From NCBI GenBank assembly GCA_021234155.1, contig JAJEKV010000064.1, forward strand, positions 2,480,001-2,544,000: DNA of 64,000 nt. Reading direction: 5' to 3'. Position numbers and translations under genes: made by a program. Every line of letters starts with the position of its first letter. Within the stretch, counting starts at the first letter, position 1. The DNA is from Isoetes taiwanensis (lineage: Eukaryota; Streptophyta; Lycopodiopsida; Isoetales; Isoetaceae). Shown piece by piece: positions 12,527 to 24,650 of the stretch. The notes under the pieces were generated by a model that did no database searches, was not told the origin of the DNA, and saw only the letters and a program-made list of their open reading frames with translations.

Positions 12527-12556
12527 TGCCCGGCATCGCCGGGCACACGTTCCTAG
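12527..12556 (+). mobile_element. Helitron-like 3' terminus
   Basis: An 8 bp stem with a 3 nt loop (TGCCCGGC ATC GCCGGGCA, 12527-12545) is followed after 7 nt by CTAG at 12553-12556 and a flanking T. Helitrons end with a GC-rich hairpin shortly before CTRR and insert between A and T. The same geometry is seen at 24542-24570, 48068-48096 and, inverted, at 54075-54103. The 5' end of this element was not identified. Confidence 0.5.
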
Positions 12557-13860
12557 TCTATATCTACAAAGTAGGGATGAAGAAGTAAGCTACATATCCC
12601 AATTGCATCAAACAAGACTTGGTTACCTTTGAGGGTAGAAAATAATTCCCTTTTTGGTGTGCTAGATGGACTCACATAGTCATTGCCACCAGTATGAACA
12701 GTTAGACCTGAATTAGTAAACGGCACCATGCTCTGCAAACCTGGAATTGAATCACAATTGATTGTAACTATGCTTTGGTTTTTTTAACTAAGTTCCAGAC
12801 TTTTTTACTCTCTTTACGATGTTCCTGTTTTTATATATCTAAAGTGTCCCCTAAAATGAGCGAGCGATCTCATCCCAGGGGGCACTTTAGATACACAAAA
12901 CGGGAGAAGCAAAAGAGACTAAGCCAGCCAGGATCTTGTTTTATGTCGGGCTTACTCCCTTTTCGAGTTTCCTGCTTGAGGTATCTAATTCGCCACCTGA
13001 GTGAGCGATGTCATCCTAGGGGGCAAATTAGATACGATAAACAGAAAACGAAGGAGACTAAGCCAGGCTTACTCTCTTTTCGAGCTACCTATAAGTGCTC
13101 ACCTGTAAGTGCCTCAGTAGCTTGAAGTTGCTTTTGATCCTCCCTACTCACACCTAAGGCTTGTACCCATGCTGTAGAAAATTCATGACAGCAATTCTCA
13201 ATGCAACGATGATTACAAAATCTCGCAAAGTGAACGCAAATTTGTCAATGAGAATACAATTATACTAAGCACTTCAGGAATTTTGTTATGAAGTACCTCA
13301 AGAGGCTGAGCAGACATGGAAGATGGTATTGGTGACTGCATTCAGCAATCAAAGTTGGTAGTGGTTTCCCCATCCAGGATCTTGCCACAGAATGGACAGC
13401 CACTACCATAATCTTCAACCTTATCAAGGTGCGGAAGTAGTGGATCCAAGACAAATAAAGGAAGGCGGTCCTTGCAAGGCGAAACCTCTCTAACCTTGGT
13501 TCCGGCACTTTCAATCTTTGTTGTATCCGCTTCCGGCCGGTGCCAGATTAAGCTCCTCGATTTTTGTCCGCTCAAGTTCCGGTAATAGTTCCTTCATTCA
13601 GCCTACGTATCTTGGCATATAGCGAATCACCGTACGCCACGACTTGGTTTATCCTTAATCATTCCTTCCCATTTTTTTAAATCTTTATTCATCTTCGGGC
13701 CCGGAACTCAAGTTCTTTGAACCTTCATTTGTAGCACCTGCGCAGTTTTGATCACAAGTTTGCAACCTTGCCTTACATCTTGAATCACTTCTCGATCTTG
13801 TAGAGTTGATCCATTCTCCCGGTGTCTGTTGAATTCATCCGAAAGTAATCCAAGGTTAGT
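12557..13860. other. Spacer with one imperfect direct repeat
   Basis: Two related segments (about 12850-12930 and 12995-13080) share GAGYGAGCGATSTCATCC, AGGGGGCA, TTAGATAC and GAGACTAAGCCAG at matching spacing, indicating a ~145 bp duplication that has diverged. A minus-strand frame at 13342-13575 contains CPFCGKIL, a possible CxxC zinc-binding pair, but it is too short to assign. Confidence 0.5.
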
Positions 13861-13864
13861 ACCA

Positions 13865-14260
13865 CATGACACAACAGCACCACTTTACACACCACAAATT
13901 CCATCATGACAAACTTTGCACCACAAATAGCGTCATATTCACCACATGTGGTGTGGCATGTGGCACCAAACCGGTGCCACATGCCACACCACATATGGCA
14001 CCACAATGCACCCAAGGCACCACATATGGCAATCCATTACGCCCGCACCACAAATGGCGTCAAAGACACCACATGTGGTGCAAAATGTGGATCCATAGTG
14101 GTGCCACATTAGACACCACATGTGGCACCACAATGCCTGAAGGCACCACATCGTGGCATCCACCACCCCATATATGGCGGATAGCGTGGTGCAATATTTA
14201 GCGCAGTTAGATTGGCACCACATATGGCGGACAATCCACCATTCACAAGTATCACCATAT
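13865..14260. repeat. Minisatellite of CACCACATATGGCA units
   Basis: Irregular tandem copies of CACCACA(TA)TGGC(G/A) with CACCACAATGC and GTGGTGC inverse forms give many small inverted repeats (for example CCACATGTGGTG). Frames on both strands are Cys/His/Trp/Met-rich artefacts of the repeat. It resembles, but is not identical with, the GTGGTGCCTAGTGTGGTG repeat at 2.0-2.5 kb. Confidence 0.8.
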
Positions 14261-14628
14261 CTAACATCACATATGACACTAAGTATAGAAACATATGGAA
14301 GCCAATTCACTATTCGGATAAGGTACCACGTTTGGTACTATATGTGACACTACATATGCTACAAACTACATTATTAACATATAAGCGGCACCATATGACT
14401 GTCACCAGTAACACATTTGGAGCTACATACTACTCGTGGAACTGAAATTATCCACCACAACTCGAAACTAGCAAAGACAAATTTCCTACACATAACTTAC
14501 AACACACCCAAATGAAGAAGTAAGTGGTGTACACGATTGTTCAAGCTTGCTAGACCTTTTTGGAAAATATTGGTTCAATATTAAATTGCATCATATGGTG
14601 GTTCCGGAAGAAGAGGGTTGAAAAGTAC

Positions 14629-14979
14629 CTATTTTTTCAATTGATTTTCCCCCGAGATTCTTCTTCTGACTTGAGGAGGCTTGAATTGTGGCCTAGTCAT
14701 TTCAAGAGAGGAAGCATCATCTGTGGGGGGTTGCTCTGCTTCCTCACTATTTGAAATGATTGCATGCTTCCTCTTACGTTGGGACGGAGAGGCTTGGACC
14801 CCTTTTTCTCTTAACTGTTGCCAGAAACTCAACCAATTTATTTCTTTTCCTTTTGTGTGAAGGTAATACGCAACAGCCATAGTCTGTGAGGCCATGCCTC
14901 CCCAGGCACACTTCACGCCTGTGATTTTTTTGTAAAGGCACATATATTCATTATACCTCTCCTTGCTCATATTCTTCAA
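14629..14979 (-). CDS. Hypothetical basic ORF
   Basis: The minus-strand frame of 116 residues starts MKNMSKERYNEYM, has a middle part with GGMASQTMAVAYYLHTKGK, and a basic, Ser/Pro-containing C-terminus (SPSQRKRKHAIISNS). Composition is that of a real protein segment rather than a repeat artefact, but I recognise no family. A second frame lies just upstream on the same strand (15006-15194, starting MALIIPDLNATGYTYKEMYCKKK), so the two may be exons or frameshifted parts of one gene. They adjoin the decayed copia pol on the same strand but do not resemble copia proteins. Confidence 0.3.
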   Translation of the reverse strand: MKNMSKERYNEYMCLYKKITGVKCAWGGMASQTMAVAYYLHTKGKEINWLSFWQQLREKGVQASPSQRKRKHAIISNSEEAEQPPTDDASSLEMTRPQFKPPQVRRRISGENQLKK

Positions 14980-15219
14980 CCCGCATGATGAAACAAAACA
15001 ATATTCTAAACAACGAGAGAATCATGGGCATCCCCGAATCTAGAATGCAACCCACTGCAAGTGGATTTTCCTAATACTTTCGGGTCCCCAAACAGACTCG
15101 ATTTCTTCTTGTGTGGCGTAATGCTTTTTTTCTTGCAGTACATTTCCTTGTAGGTGTATCCCGTGGCATTCAAGTCCGGTATGATTAGAGCCATTTCGTG
15201 ATCGATCTTCTTGCCAGAA

Positions 15220-15340
15220 ATCAGAAATGGTCTTGCCGGATTAAGGGAGCGTGATCAGAGTTTTTGAGGGTAAATGAAAATTCAGAATCAGAAATGGTCT
15301 TGCCGGATTAAGGGAGCGTGATCAGAGTTTTTGAGGGAAA
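15220..15340. repeat. 68 bp tandem duplication
   Basis: The segment beginning ATCAGAAATGGTCTTGCCGG at 15220 is repeated almost perfectly at 15288, including GGGAGCGTGATCAGAGTTTT. It is a recent local duplication next to the copia fragment. Confidence 0.9.
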
Positions 15341-16565
15341 ATGATCGTGTACGTTGCTGAATAAGCCTGAATAAGACTGAAAGGACAAAATTTTGAATAA
15401 GTAATCATGTGTATTTTTGAAAAAATAACTCCCTCTCCCACTACAAATTCGGTAGTTCCCACCACACTTAGCACCCAAAAATGTGGTGCTAAAATGCACG
15501 TTTTTGTTCCACTACAACATGCTTTCACCCCATCCTTGGTATCTTCCATGTGAAACCGCAGTAATAAATCCTTGATGTATTTCGTTTGAGTGAGGTGAAG
15601 ATATGTAGAGTGCTGCCAAACTTCAATTCCTAAACAAAAATGTAGAAGACCCAAGTCTGTAAGCTCAAATGAATTACCAAGATCAGCCTTTAACTTCCAT
15701 ATTAGCTCTGTAGCATCTCCTGTGATGATAACATCATCGACATATAGAGTAAGAATACATATCCGACCATCATGATGCTTATAATAAAGGCTAGGGTCTT
15801 TATGAGATCTCTGAAATCATGCAGCTAACAGAAATGCATTGATTTTATGATTCCAGCACCTTGGAGCTTGCATCAAACCATATAAGCTTCGTTTGAGCTT
15901 GCAAACTAAGTGTTCTTGTCATTGTTTAATAAAACCAGCAGGCTGTTCCATGTAAATGGTCTCCTTCAAATCTCCATTTAAGAATGCACTCTTAAAGTCC
16001 ATTTGCCATATTGGCCATCCCTTGGCAGCTGCAAAAGCTAAGACTGCACAAATAGTGTCCATCCGAGCCACAGGAGCAAAAACATTGGTATAATCATAGC
16101 CAAACTTTTGATTATAACCTTTTGCTACTAAACGCGCCTTATGCTTAGCTATAGATCCATCTAAATTGAATTTAGTGCGAAAAACCCATTTGCTGCCAAG
16201 GACATTATGGTAGGATGGACGAGAAACCAAATCTCGAGTCTGCTGCTTAACATTGAAATTTCAATTTCCATGGCAGTAATCCATTCTTTATACTTGGCTG
16301 CTTGTTTAAATGTTTGGGGATCTTGATGCTCTTGGTATTTAGCCATCAAAGCGAAATTACATGTAACATTCTCCGGTGGTAAGCCAGCCAATCTCCTAGA
16401 TCTTCTTGGAGATGTCATAGGATCTGGAATAGCAGGAATAGATGCCAAAGAATAGTCAGCATCCAAAGAATTTGAGGAGAAATCACTCTCGTATAGAGGA
16501 AAGGAAACTCCCTGGCCTACAAGTGGAATGCCATGGTGATCATCTTCTCCGAAGATGGACACCAA
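15325..16565 (-). pseudogene. Decayed Ty1-copia pol (integrase tail and RT)
   Basis: Read on the minus strand, the segment begins (16565 leftwards) with an integrase-to-RT linker containing SPRRSRRLAGLPPE and KYKEWITAMEIE. RT proper follows: NVLGSKWVFRTKFNLDGSIA, KHKARLVAKGYNQ, YTNVFAPVARM, then WQMDFKSAFLNGDL. A later part contains LLHFCLGIEVW and YIKDLL. These are in order the conserved blocks of the copia RT domain (RVT_2). The YVDD-equivalent region lies in a gap of broken frames around 15650-15800. At least three frameshifts or stops interrupt the frame. No LTR was identified on either side, so this is a truncated relic. Confidence 0.9.
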
Positions 16566-16579
16566 TGAAGAGCAACGGG

Positions 16580-17540
16580 ATTATATGTTCTCCACCCAAA
16601 GTTCTAAGAAATTTAAAGTGGATTTTATATAGCTCAAAAGCATGTTCTTCTGTAAGAAGAAAAAATCTTATGGATGAACAGAAAATGAGAAGAATTCTAA
16701 GAACTACATGCTGCTCATTGGGCTGCATTAACAAATTCAACATGGCTAAACTTCGTGCAGTTAGAGACAATTATAGCTATGACAATGGCTGACCAGAATG
16801 CCTACTTGGCTTATCATGTTAGACCAGACCGCCACACCTTCTTGCATTATATTTATCGTGAACAAGTGTGCCAGAAATGCTTTATGGTTGTCCATCGTTT
16901 GGGGGCCACTAGAATGTCTCGAATACATAAAAGGCTGGATAAAAACCCTGCAATTGATGATCATTGTGGGCCAAGGCGAGTTATAACAATGCATCCTCTA
17001 GCTGCTGTGTCTTGGATGGAAAAATACTTCAGAGAGACATGTGAAAAGCTGCCTAACAGTAACATGTACCATTTGACAGACAACATCACAGAAAAGGATG
17101 TCTTCCAAGAATACAAAGAGACATGTATTCAGTCACGGCACGTTCTCACACTTCACCAGACTATGGAAAAATGAATTTGGTCTTGTGAAAATTCCCAAAA
17201 GACATAGCCTGTCAGTTTGCTCAACATATGCAGAATTAAAGAGTCAACAAGAATCTGCAAAGACAGAGGTTGAAAGAAGTAAGTTCAAGTTCTTTAATCT
17301 CACGGTTGTTTCCCAGAATTGTTTTGACCTTATTCCTTCTACAGATATTGCGCAGCAGAACCTTGCCAGACATCGTGAACAACAAGCAAGCCGAGAGAAG
17401 AAAGCTTGCCAAGCACAAGAAAAAAGCTCTCGAACGTCCACTGCAATATATATCTGTTGTAATTGATGGAACCCACGAAAATCCTTCGGGGCAGGGGTTT
17501 TTTAATCCTGATGGTAATACATTACTGTCTCTTTGATTGG
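16580..17540 (+). pseudogene. Transposase-like, Cys-rich ORF (broken)
   Basis: The plus strand shows consecutive coding pieces in shifted frames. First comes TTCCSLGCINKFNMAKL (16705-16750), then RPDRHTFLHYIY, REQVCQKCFMVVHRLG and RMSRIHKRLDKN (16820-16950), then SWMEKYFRETCEKLPN and ITEKDVFQEYKE (17010-17120), then LWKNEFGLVKIPK (17160-17200), and finally ARHREQQASREKKA and ISVVIDGT (17370-17475). The order Cys-pair, HTH-like HRLGATRMSRIHKRL, charged coil, then hydrophobic VVIDGT (possible first catalytic Asp) resembles uncharacterised transposon proteins I have seen in plant and animal genomes. Family naming would need a profile search. Confidence 0.45.
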
Positions 17541-17544
17541 ATTC

Positions 17545-18903
17545 CATAGGCCTATTGGCCTCCGTAGACATTTTAGTCCATTCATTACAATTTATTTCAA
17601 TTCTAACAAATTGAGGTTAGGGTTTGGAGAAAAGACTCATGATTATTGAGCTCTCCACAAATTGCAACAGTCTTGAAACTCGATAAGGGATAGCGCACAT
17701 GTAGACATTACTTATTGTTTTAATTTTTTGACTTGCTATTCAACCTGTTGGTGCTTCTCATTTATTGTTTGCGTTGTCTTTTCACAACCTCCATAATTTT
17801 CTAAATTCTTCTATATATGTTTAACAAATCAAGGTTGTTTTCATAACTTTTATACGCATGCTTTCAAAAATTTACAACTCTTACATTCTTTTCTAGCCTT
17901 GTCTTATTTTTTTATCCAGCTTTTTTATGTCTCCCTGCATGATTTCTGTTGTGAGTTGGTCTTGTAATTTCCCTTGCAACCAAACCCTTTTGTTGTTGCA
18001 ATCCTGAAATGATGCCGTAAAACATTAAAAAAACGATAAAAAGATAGTTGATTCCTAAGCCATACCATTGCCAACCATCTTTCCTACCAAATCCAACAGC
18101 CACTCAGGGTTGCATCTGAAAAACAAGGAATAAGACCTACAAATTGGCCATGGACTTGCGGATAAAAATACGAGCTCCTCCCAAATTCTTTACATCTGCC
18201 ATGGTTGCATAACCAAAGGGCAAAAATCCCTATAAAAAATCCCTCAACCACATACTGCCCTAATTCTAGAATGCTAAGTGTATCCCAGAAGTTCAACTCT
18301 AGCGTTCACATACACCAAGGCCAAAATGTTCCATAATGGCAAGTTTTCGAACCAATAGGACTAAACTTTATAAAGTCGGTCTAAACCCTAAATAGATCTT
18401 GTTATTGAATATCCTTACTTGCAAGCTTGGTCATTATACATTGGATTATTAGATTTTTGTTTTTGTATGTTATGGGAGATGTTATTAGCAGGTTTTCCTA
18501 ACCGGAGCTGCCCACTTTCCTGCAATTTTAGCTATGCCACGTGTCGTGCCATGTCATCTAAAACCATTTTGAGCCATCCGATTCTCTAATTTCGATACGG
18601 CCACTGAAATTAGAAAACCCAAGAAATTCTCTGCCGTGCCTCTGGTTTTTTCTTCTTTTCCTCCTTCTGTGCGTGCGACGGGCAGCGTTAGGGCATGGTA
18701 AGGCAGATCCAGGCTATGGCAGATCAACTCGCCTTCTACACGGCATGTTAGGCTACAGAATATTTTTGTTTTCTAGAGTTCTTGAAATGGATTTTGATCC
18801 ACAAACATGGCAGGATCTGGCGGTTTTAGCAGCAACCGGATATGGCAGAGATTTTGGCTAGGGCACAAGATCCGATTTTCTCAGAGCAAATCGACAATCC
18901 TTC
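17545..18903. other. Spacer left of the tandem unit
   Basis: No gene is recognised. The stretch has short frames only and ends at the left border of tandem copy A. Confidence 0.5.
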
Positions 18904-19547
18904 TCTTTTTGTCTCTGGTTTTATTTTTTGTTCTACAGGTTAAAGATTCAGGTAGATTGGGGTTTTCGGCAGAGAAGACCTATCTTGGCTTTGGCAGTGC
19001 CAAATCGGCAGGATTATGGCCGATTTCATCCCTCCATAACTCTGTTTTCTTTTTATTTCACAGGTTAAGCTTCAACCCATTCGTTTTTCAGCCCAGAGCA
19101 GGCCGATTTGATATGCTTGGAGGATTCTGGCTTTTAATTGCTCTTAATCTATCTTAGTTAGGTTTTCAACAAAGAACAGATAATATAGATACTGCATTCA
19201 CAGGAGATGTCGGGAGGATGCAAAACGGCTCTATAGCTAATTCCTTCTCTGTTTTAACATTTTAAGGCAGTAGCCATGGCGGATTCTGTGAGAAAACATG
19301 GTTCAAACAAAGGCCTGAGATCATATCCTTGTTTTCTTTTTGATTCTTTTCATTCATTTACATTTCTTAACGTATCCTGCATTCAACAAGACATAAGTTT
19401 CTTGTTCTAGATTTAAACTTTATGATAGATTTCATAGCATTCAATAAATTTACAAAGATTTCCTTGACCAAATCCCGGTAGAAGACTGGCTTCCACATTA
19501 TCATGCTAATGTGTTTCTTTGCTGTCAAATACATATGCTAGCATAGA

Positions 19548-19605
19548 ATGGAGGAGCTTGGGAAACGTGTGACCACATGGAAACAGCCTGCAACAGCATT
19601 GACGA
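19548..19605 (+). other. Possible small exon in copy A
   Basis: A short frame starting MEELGKRVTTWKQPATALTTR ends at a good 5' splice site (GACAAG|GTACAC). The same sequence is in copy B at about 41810-41868. I do not recognise the protein. Confidence 0.3.
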
Positions 19606-22493
19606 CAAGGTACACTTCTTTATTGATGGGGACAAAAGCTAGTCAACGCCATGTATACGAACTTGATATTCGGGAAATGCGGATAGGGACAAGGGAAATG
19701 CCCTTCTTCGTACTCAAGTTAGATAAAACAATGAACTTAGAGAAATTGTGCTTTGGATTCATTCATACTTGATCTTTGCTTCGAACAATCTTACATTAGA
19801 TCCACACGGCATTGATCCACACTGCAAACCAGGAGAGGCAAAATGGCTCAAAGCTTATACCAATGCAAGGTGTAATCAAAGCCCACCTTGCCATGTTAAA
19901 CTAAGTGTATGCATTGGTTTCTAATGCACTAAACACTGCTTTACTCCAGAGCATAGCTTGCAAAAGTCTAAAGTCCAGTAGTCAGCAGGGGTTTTCGACA
20001 AATAGAACGAAGAAGTTGCTTCATAGGTTCGTTGCTCTATTTTGAAGATTTTATTTGTTTCTTATTCTTATTCACCTTCATTTTTGCCGGATTCGCATGG
20101 AAGCTGCAATTCTTACCTTAGATTTTGCATTGACTAATTATTTTAAGAGAGCAAGGTTAACATAAATTGTTTTCGCAGATCCAATATTTATGTGTAGGCC
20201 TTATCTCTTGCATCTATCCATTGACATCACCGAGGTATTTAAAGTCTGAAGCATTGTCTATAGAGGAGTATTAAAGCGTGAAGTTGGAAGGTAGATTCAA
20301 CAGGTTGATTGGCTTCATCGAAGGTTCTCTCATGGTAATGTGGTCCAGGTCCCATCTCTTGCATCCATTCATCGATATCATCGAGGTATTTATTTAAAGT
20401 TTGAAGCACTGTTTATAAAGAAGTATTAAAGCGTCAAGTTGGAAGGTAGATTCAAGTCTTGTATGGATTTAAATCATTGTTGCTGCTTAAATAACATGTT
20501 GAATAGCTTCATTGAAAGCTGGATGTTCTCATGGTAATGTGCTGTTGTGATGTATCCATCATATTTGTGGTGTCCATTTAATCATGCATAAGGCCTTCAC
20601 CTTTGAAGTCGAACTCTAAAGCATTTGAAACTCATGGGCACAATGAGCATGTTACCGTAGTATTGTGAAAGAGGCGGATAACCAGGTAGAATTTTTGTTG
20701 AATTTCATAAACCAACAAAATTAACACCTTAAGGAACCCTGTTCAATGTGAAACACTGCTTAATCTCTGGTTTTGAGGTTGCATTTGGGGTTTTGGATGG
20801 CATTATTACAGGGCCTCCAAAGTTCTGTCCTGGATGACGTATTCAGATACGGAAAAGATGAGAAAAATGGTTGTCATTGAGCATTTTTGCCATTTGTAAG
20901 AGGCCACTGTTGATGCAAATTCGACATGTTGTTTTAAAGTGAATTACCCGAATCACTTTAAAGACAGCAGAGCTGATCTTACAAACTTGCTAAATATATT
21001 CTATGAAGGATGGATTGTTCGGAGCAAAACAACATATATTGATCAAGTTACTCTATAACAACATTTGTTTATTTGTTTATTTGGTTCCTCCTTTACAGAT
21101 ATCATGTCAATGCTTGCCGTATACATTGAAGATTGAGGAACATCACACATACAACAAGAATATGTGACCATGTTTTATATGCTAAAATAAGACAAACCAT
21201 ATATTAATTTGATAGATGAGTGATGGTGCAATTTTTTTGTGATAATCTGGAGTGCTTACCACAACTTACAATTGGTAGTAGTAATCATGATGTTGTGCAC
21301 ATTAATAGGCCATGTTGATGGAAAATATTGCTATAGATTACCATGTTTATAGCATCATCAAGCAAATGGAATTGAAGATCTCAAGCTAACAGGGCTCACG
21401 CTGCTTATTCACGAATATAACATATAATTTGTAGCAATATTTCCATATTTTCCTCTTGCTCCAAAGCAGTTCCACCACCATGACAAAAAGCTCCTTTAGT
21501 TCATTAGGAAATTGCATGCAAGCAATGAAGAACATTCAAAAGGGGCCTTCTTTTGTAGCAACACATACGTGTAGCTTGTCACGACGATTTTGCCAACTTT
21601 AAATTCAAAACCACGAGAAAAAGTTCACATGTTCTAGCGAGTAGCATGCACAATGGGCTACCCATTGCTCCTATGGTTGTTGCTCCTACCCATTGATTTT
21701 ATGTTGCATCATATTGTCCTTCAGATGGCGGATCCTAGCCTTACCTCTGAAACTATGAGGTGAAGAGTTGTCTGATGAGATAACTATCCTGAATAAGATT
21801 AACAAGGTCTAAATTTGTCCTTCAACGCCATTATTGAGAGCTTTATGTTATATTGCATAATCATTCATTCATATGATGATTCTAAATAGTAATATCTATT
21901 AAGCGTGGAGTTTGACACTGGAAATGTACCTTACAATACCACTGATATTTAAATCCATAGTCAATGCCAACTAATTTATAGCTTCATGTGACGATGTTGT
22001 TGAAACCATATTGAACCATTGGATTGAAAAGTATTCAATTGCATTCGTAAACGGCATCTTTACAAATCACTATGTTAATTAAAGCTCAACACATCCATTA
22101 GGGCATTCATCAATTATTAACGTGTTTTGCTTTAACCATCAATGACATGAGCTAGCTCATGCAATTCATGGTCTGACTTATATATTAATACATAGGTGGA
22201 GTTACATGCATCAAGACGAATATGTGCTCTTGCAATGTAAGAGAAATTTTTCCTTTAATAACCTTGTCTAACCTACACTTAGAGCATTAGGCATACGCAC
22301 ACATGAGATGGGTTGTCCTTCCATTGGTCTTTTCTCCTCGTGTTGTATTTGACAACATCCTAATTTCCTTTGTAACATCATTCCCTCTAACTTTTCTTTT
22401 GCCTCAACCCTGCATTTCCGCTAGTTTTCTTTTATTTGAAAAATAAATAAGAAATTCAAAAAACATTGGCAAGTTCATGAATCTATCTATATA

Positions 22494-24570
22494 TCTCTAA
22501 TATATAATTGTAATATGGAAGGTAAGGGGCCAGCTTAGGCGCTGGTGCCTTTACTGGAAATTTATGATATGAATTGTACACATGTCTACATAAAAAAAGT
22601 TTGGAAGACGGTAGTTTCTTCTGGAGGTTTCGAGTATGGACCTGAAGCTTTCGCCAATTTCTGGAAGTTTCCAGCCTATTATTTCAAGCATTATATATAA
22701 AAGGCAAGGGTCAGATGCTTCGATCAATGCAAGAAGAAGCCAAGAATTTGAAGAGGTTCGGAAAGGAGGCTGAGATTAATTAATATTTGAAGAAGCCGAG
22801 AAGAGGATCTTTGAAAGGAAAGTCGGATCTATAAGAGCGAAGTTCATCTACCAGTAGAAGGCATGCATCGTCGGGCTAGAAACAAGCCACGCTTCTAGGC
22901 ACGAGGTCTGTTCAGGCAAACAAGCCACGCTTCCGACCCACAGGCCCCTTTTCGGCCGAAGATTGATCCAAACCACCTCTTTTCTTCAAACTTTCCTAAA
23001 TCCGACCCTCCGAGCTGCTTGAATGCAAGCTCAAAACCTCATTTCTTCCTTTCTCAATATTCTTAATCCGGCTTCTATCTCTGAAACGCCAGCTATGGCA
23101 TCTTCCGGCTTCTGAAGGCTGGTTTTCATATCTGGATGTTTATCAGTCCTCACCATCGCCGATTCAAGTGAAGAAGCGTCCGCTGCTCCTTCTACTTTCC
23201 AGGTAGCTCTGGATTTGTTTCTTGCTTCAAATCATTGGGTTTTTTTTTTTTGCCATTTCTTTTTCAATTAGCGCTCTTTTTCCTCTTCGAGTAATGCTTC
23301 AATTGTTATAATCCAGATTCATCTCGTCTTTTGCAGCTTTTTGCAATTATTCACGATAAGCTATGAAGTAAGCTTAATCTGGAGCAGTTGATCTATTTTG
23401 GGCATGAATGCAGTGGATGCACTCCGTTTCAAAGGCTTTAGAGCTGCTCTTTATTGGGCAGCAGAACATCTGTCGGTATCCAGGTTCAGATGGAGTCAAA
23501 GATACATTTGAATTCTTATTCTTATTATTGGATCCCTGGTAATGCTTATCGGATGCTGACAAGCACCGAAGGTGGAAATGCAACATAACAGATGGATATG
23601 GGAAGGATTTAAAAGGATAATAGATTAATTCTCATATACTTGGGCCTTACATTTCACTATTGAAGCTGAATTAAGCAACCTATGCTGGTGCAGGGGTCAG
23701 TGTCAATAAGCATGTCCCTTCATCAGACAAGTTTGTGTTTTGTTTGCACACATCTAACGGCTGGAGAAAAAGGAGATGAATTTCGGCGGAATGCAGATGT
23801 GATAGAAATATTGCGTAAAACATACTTTCCTAGCTCATCCAAGTCATCTGAAGTAGGCCTATCTGAAAATTATTGACCACGAATATGTGACTTGAAAAAT
23901 GGTACTATTTTCATAATTGGGGGTTCATTTTGATAATTTCTTCTGTTTTTAAGTGCAGCCAGATTATCTGGTTTAAATTATCGGATTTCTCTACCATATG
24001 AGGAGACAAGAGCCTTGGTAACAAAAGAAGATTGGATTGTACGTTAGATACGTTGATAATAACATTAAAGATTGAACGCTAGTTGACTATCATTAGTCCA
24101 AGTTGACCACTAATAAATCCTAAGCCAAAATCGGAGAAGGTGCAAGATAAATGCTATATCCTTCTAACTAAAGAATAATGGCTAACAATTTATTATTGCC
24201 ATGTCCCAATCTGGCATTGTTATTGTTATTTGCAGATCCGTTCTCCAGCAATGCATACATTTTAAGCTTTGCATTTGCATCAAACTTGCACTCACAAGCA
24301 TTTTTCCTTCTGAAGAAAATTTAGACGCTATTATTCTATTCTATTGCATCATTAATTGATATAGATGCATCATTCAAGCTAAACTTTGCCAACACCTAAA
24401 TGAACGAATCCAATAGCATATACTTGGCAGCCGTTCATTTTTTATCCTTTGTATAGAAATTACGAGAAAAGAGTAAAAATGTTAAATTAATACTGTACGA
24501 TTTTCTCATTGTGTCTAAAACATTTACAGGCTCCCAAATTATGCCCAGCAACGCTGGGCACCATTACTAG
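22494..24570 (+). mobile_element. Candidate non-autonomous Helitron, copy A
   Basis: The proposed 5' end is A|TCTCTAATATATAATTG at 22494. The proposed 3' end is a hairpin TGCCCAGC AAC GCTGGGCA (24542-24560), 6 nt, then CTAG (24567-24570) followed by T. Both borders fit insertion between A and T without target duplication, and there are no terminal inverted repeats. Length is 2,077 bp. It encodes no Rep/helicase, so it would be non-autonomous. It carries a captured gene fragment (see 23694). The last ~35 nt are shared with the inverted terminus at 54075-54120, supporting a common family. The 5' border is less certain than the 3' border. Confidence 0.6.
23694..23910 (+). pseudogene. Captured inositol polyphosphate 5-phosphatase exon
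   Basis: After a 3' splice acceptor (GGTGCAG|GG at 23693) the frame reads GSVSISMSLHQTSLCFVCTH, then LTAGEKGDEFRRNADVIEIL and RKTYFP. This is the conserved core of plant type I inositol polyphosphate 5-phosphatases, enzymes that remove the 5-phosphate from Ins(1,4,5)P3 and related lipids. A further piece in another frame (KIIDHE, ~23868-23885) matches the segment before the WLGDLNYR motif. The catalytic GDLN and downstream SDH-type motifs are absent, so no enzyme can be made. It lies inside the candidate Helitron in the same orientation, which suggests transduplication of a host exon with its intron border. Confidence 0.8.
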
Positions 24571-24576
24571 TTATAT

Positions 24577-24650
24577 TATATTTTCATGATATTATATTTA
24601 TACAAGAATTTAGCGCCGGCGGAGCCAGCGCCCGATGCACCCCAGAGGCA
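24577..24650. repeat. Hairpin-bearing short repeat, copy A
   Basis: Immediately after the Helitron end, a ~75 bp stretch with ATATTTTCATGATATTATAT, ACAAGAATTTAGCGCC and a GC hairpin (24613-24630, stem GCGCCGGC/GCCAGCGC, loop GGA, one mismatch) is also found in copy B (48103-48176) and at 57360-57433. It ends at CACCCCAGAGGC in all three. Confidence 0.75.

Noticed and set aside
13785..14445. Cys/His/Trp-rich frames resembling zinc-binding proteins
   Set aside because: The residues come from CACCACATATGGCA repeats; no domain spacing is kept.
20810..21060. Copy A counterpart of the 43062 frame as a gene
   Set aside because: Contains a stop and an extra insertion; kept only as the duplicate of the copy B frame.
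24590..24635. GC hairpin at 24613 as a second Helitron 3' end on the minus strand
   Set aside because: The following bases are CTTG rather than CTRR, and similarity with the 57.4 kb copy continues beyond that point, so the border does not fit.
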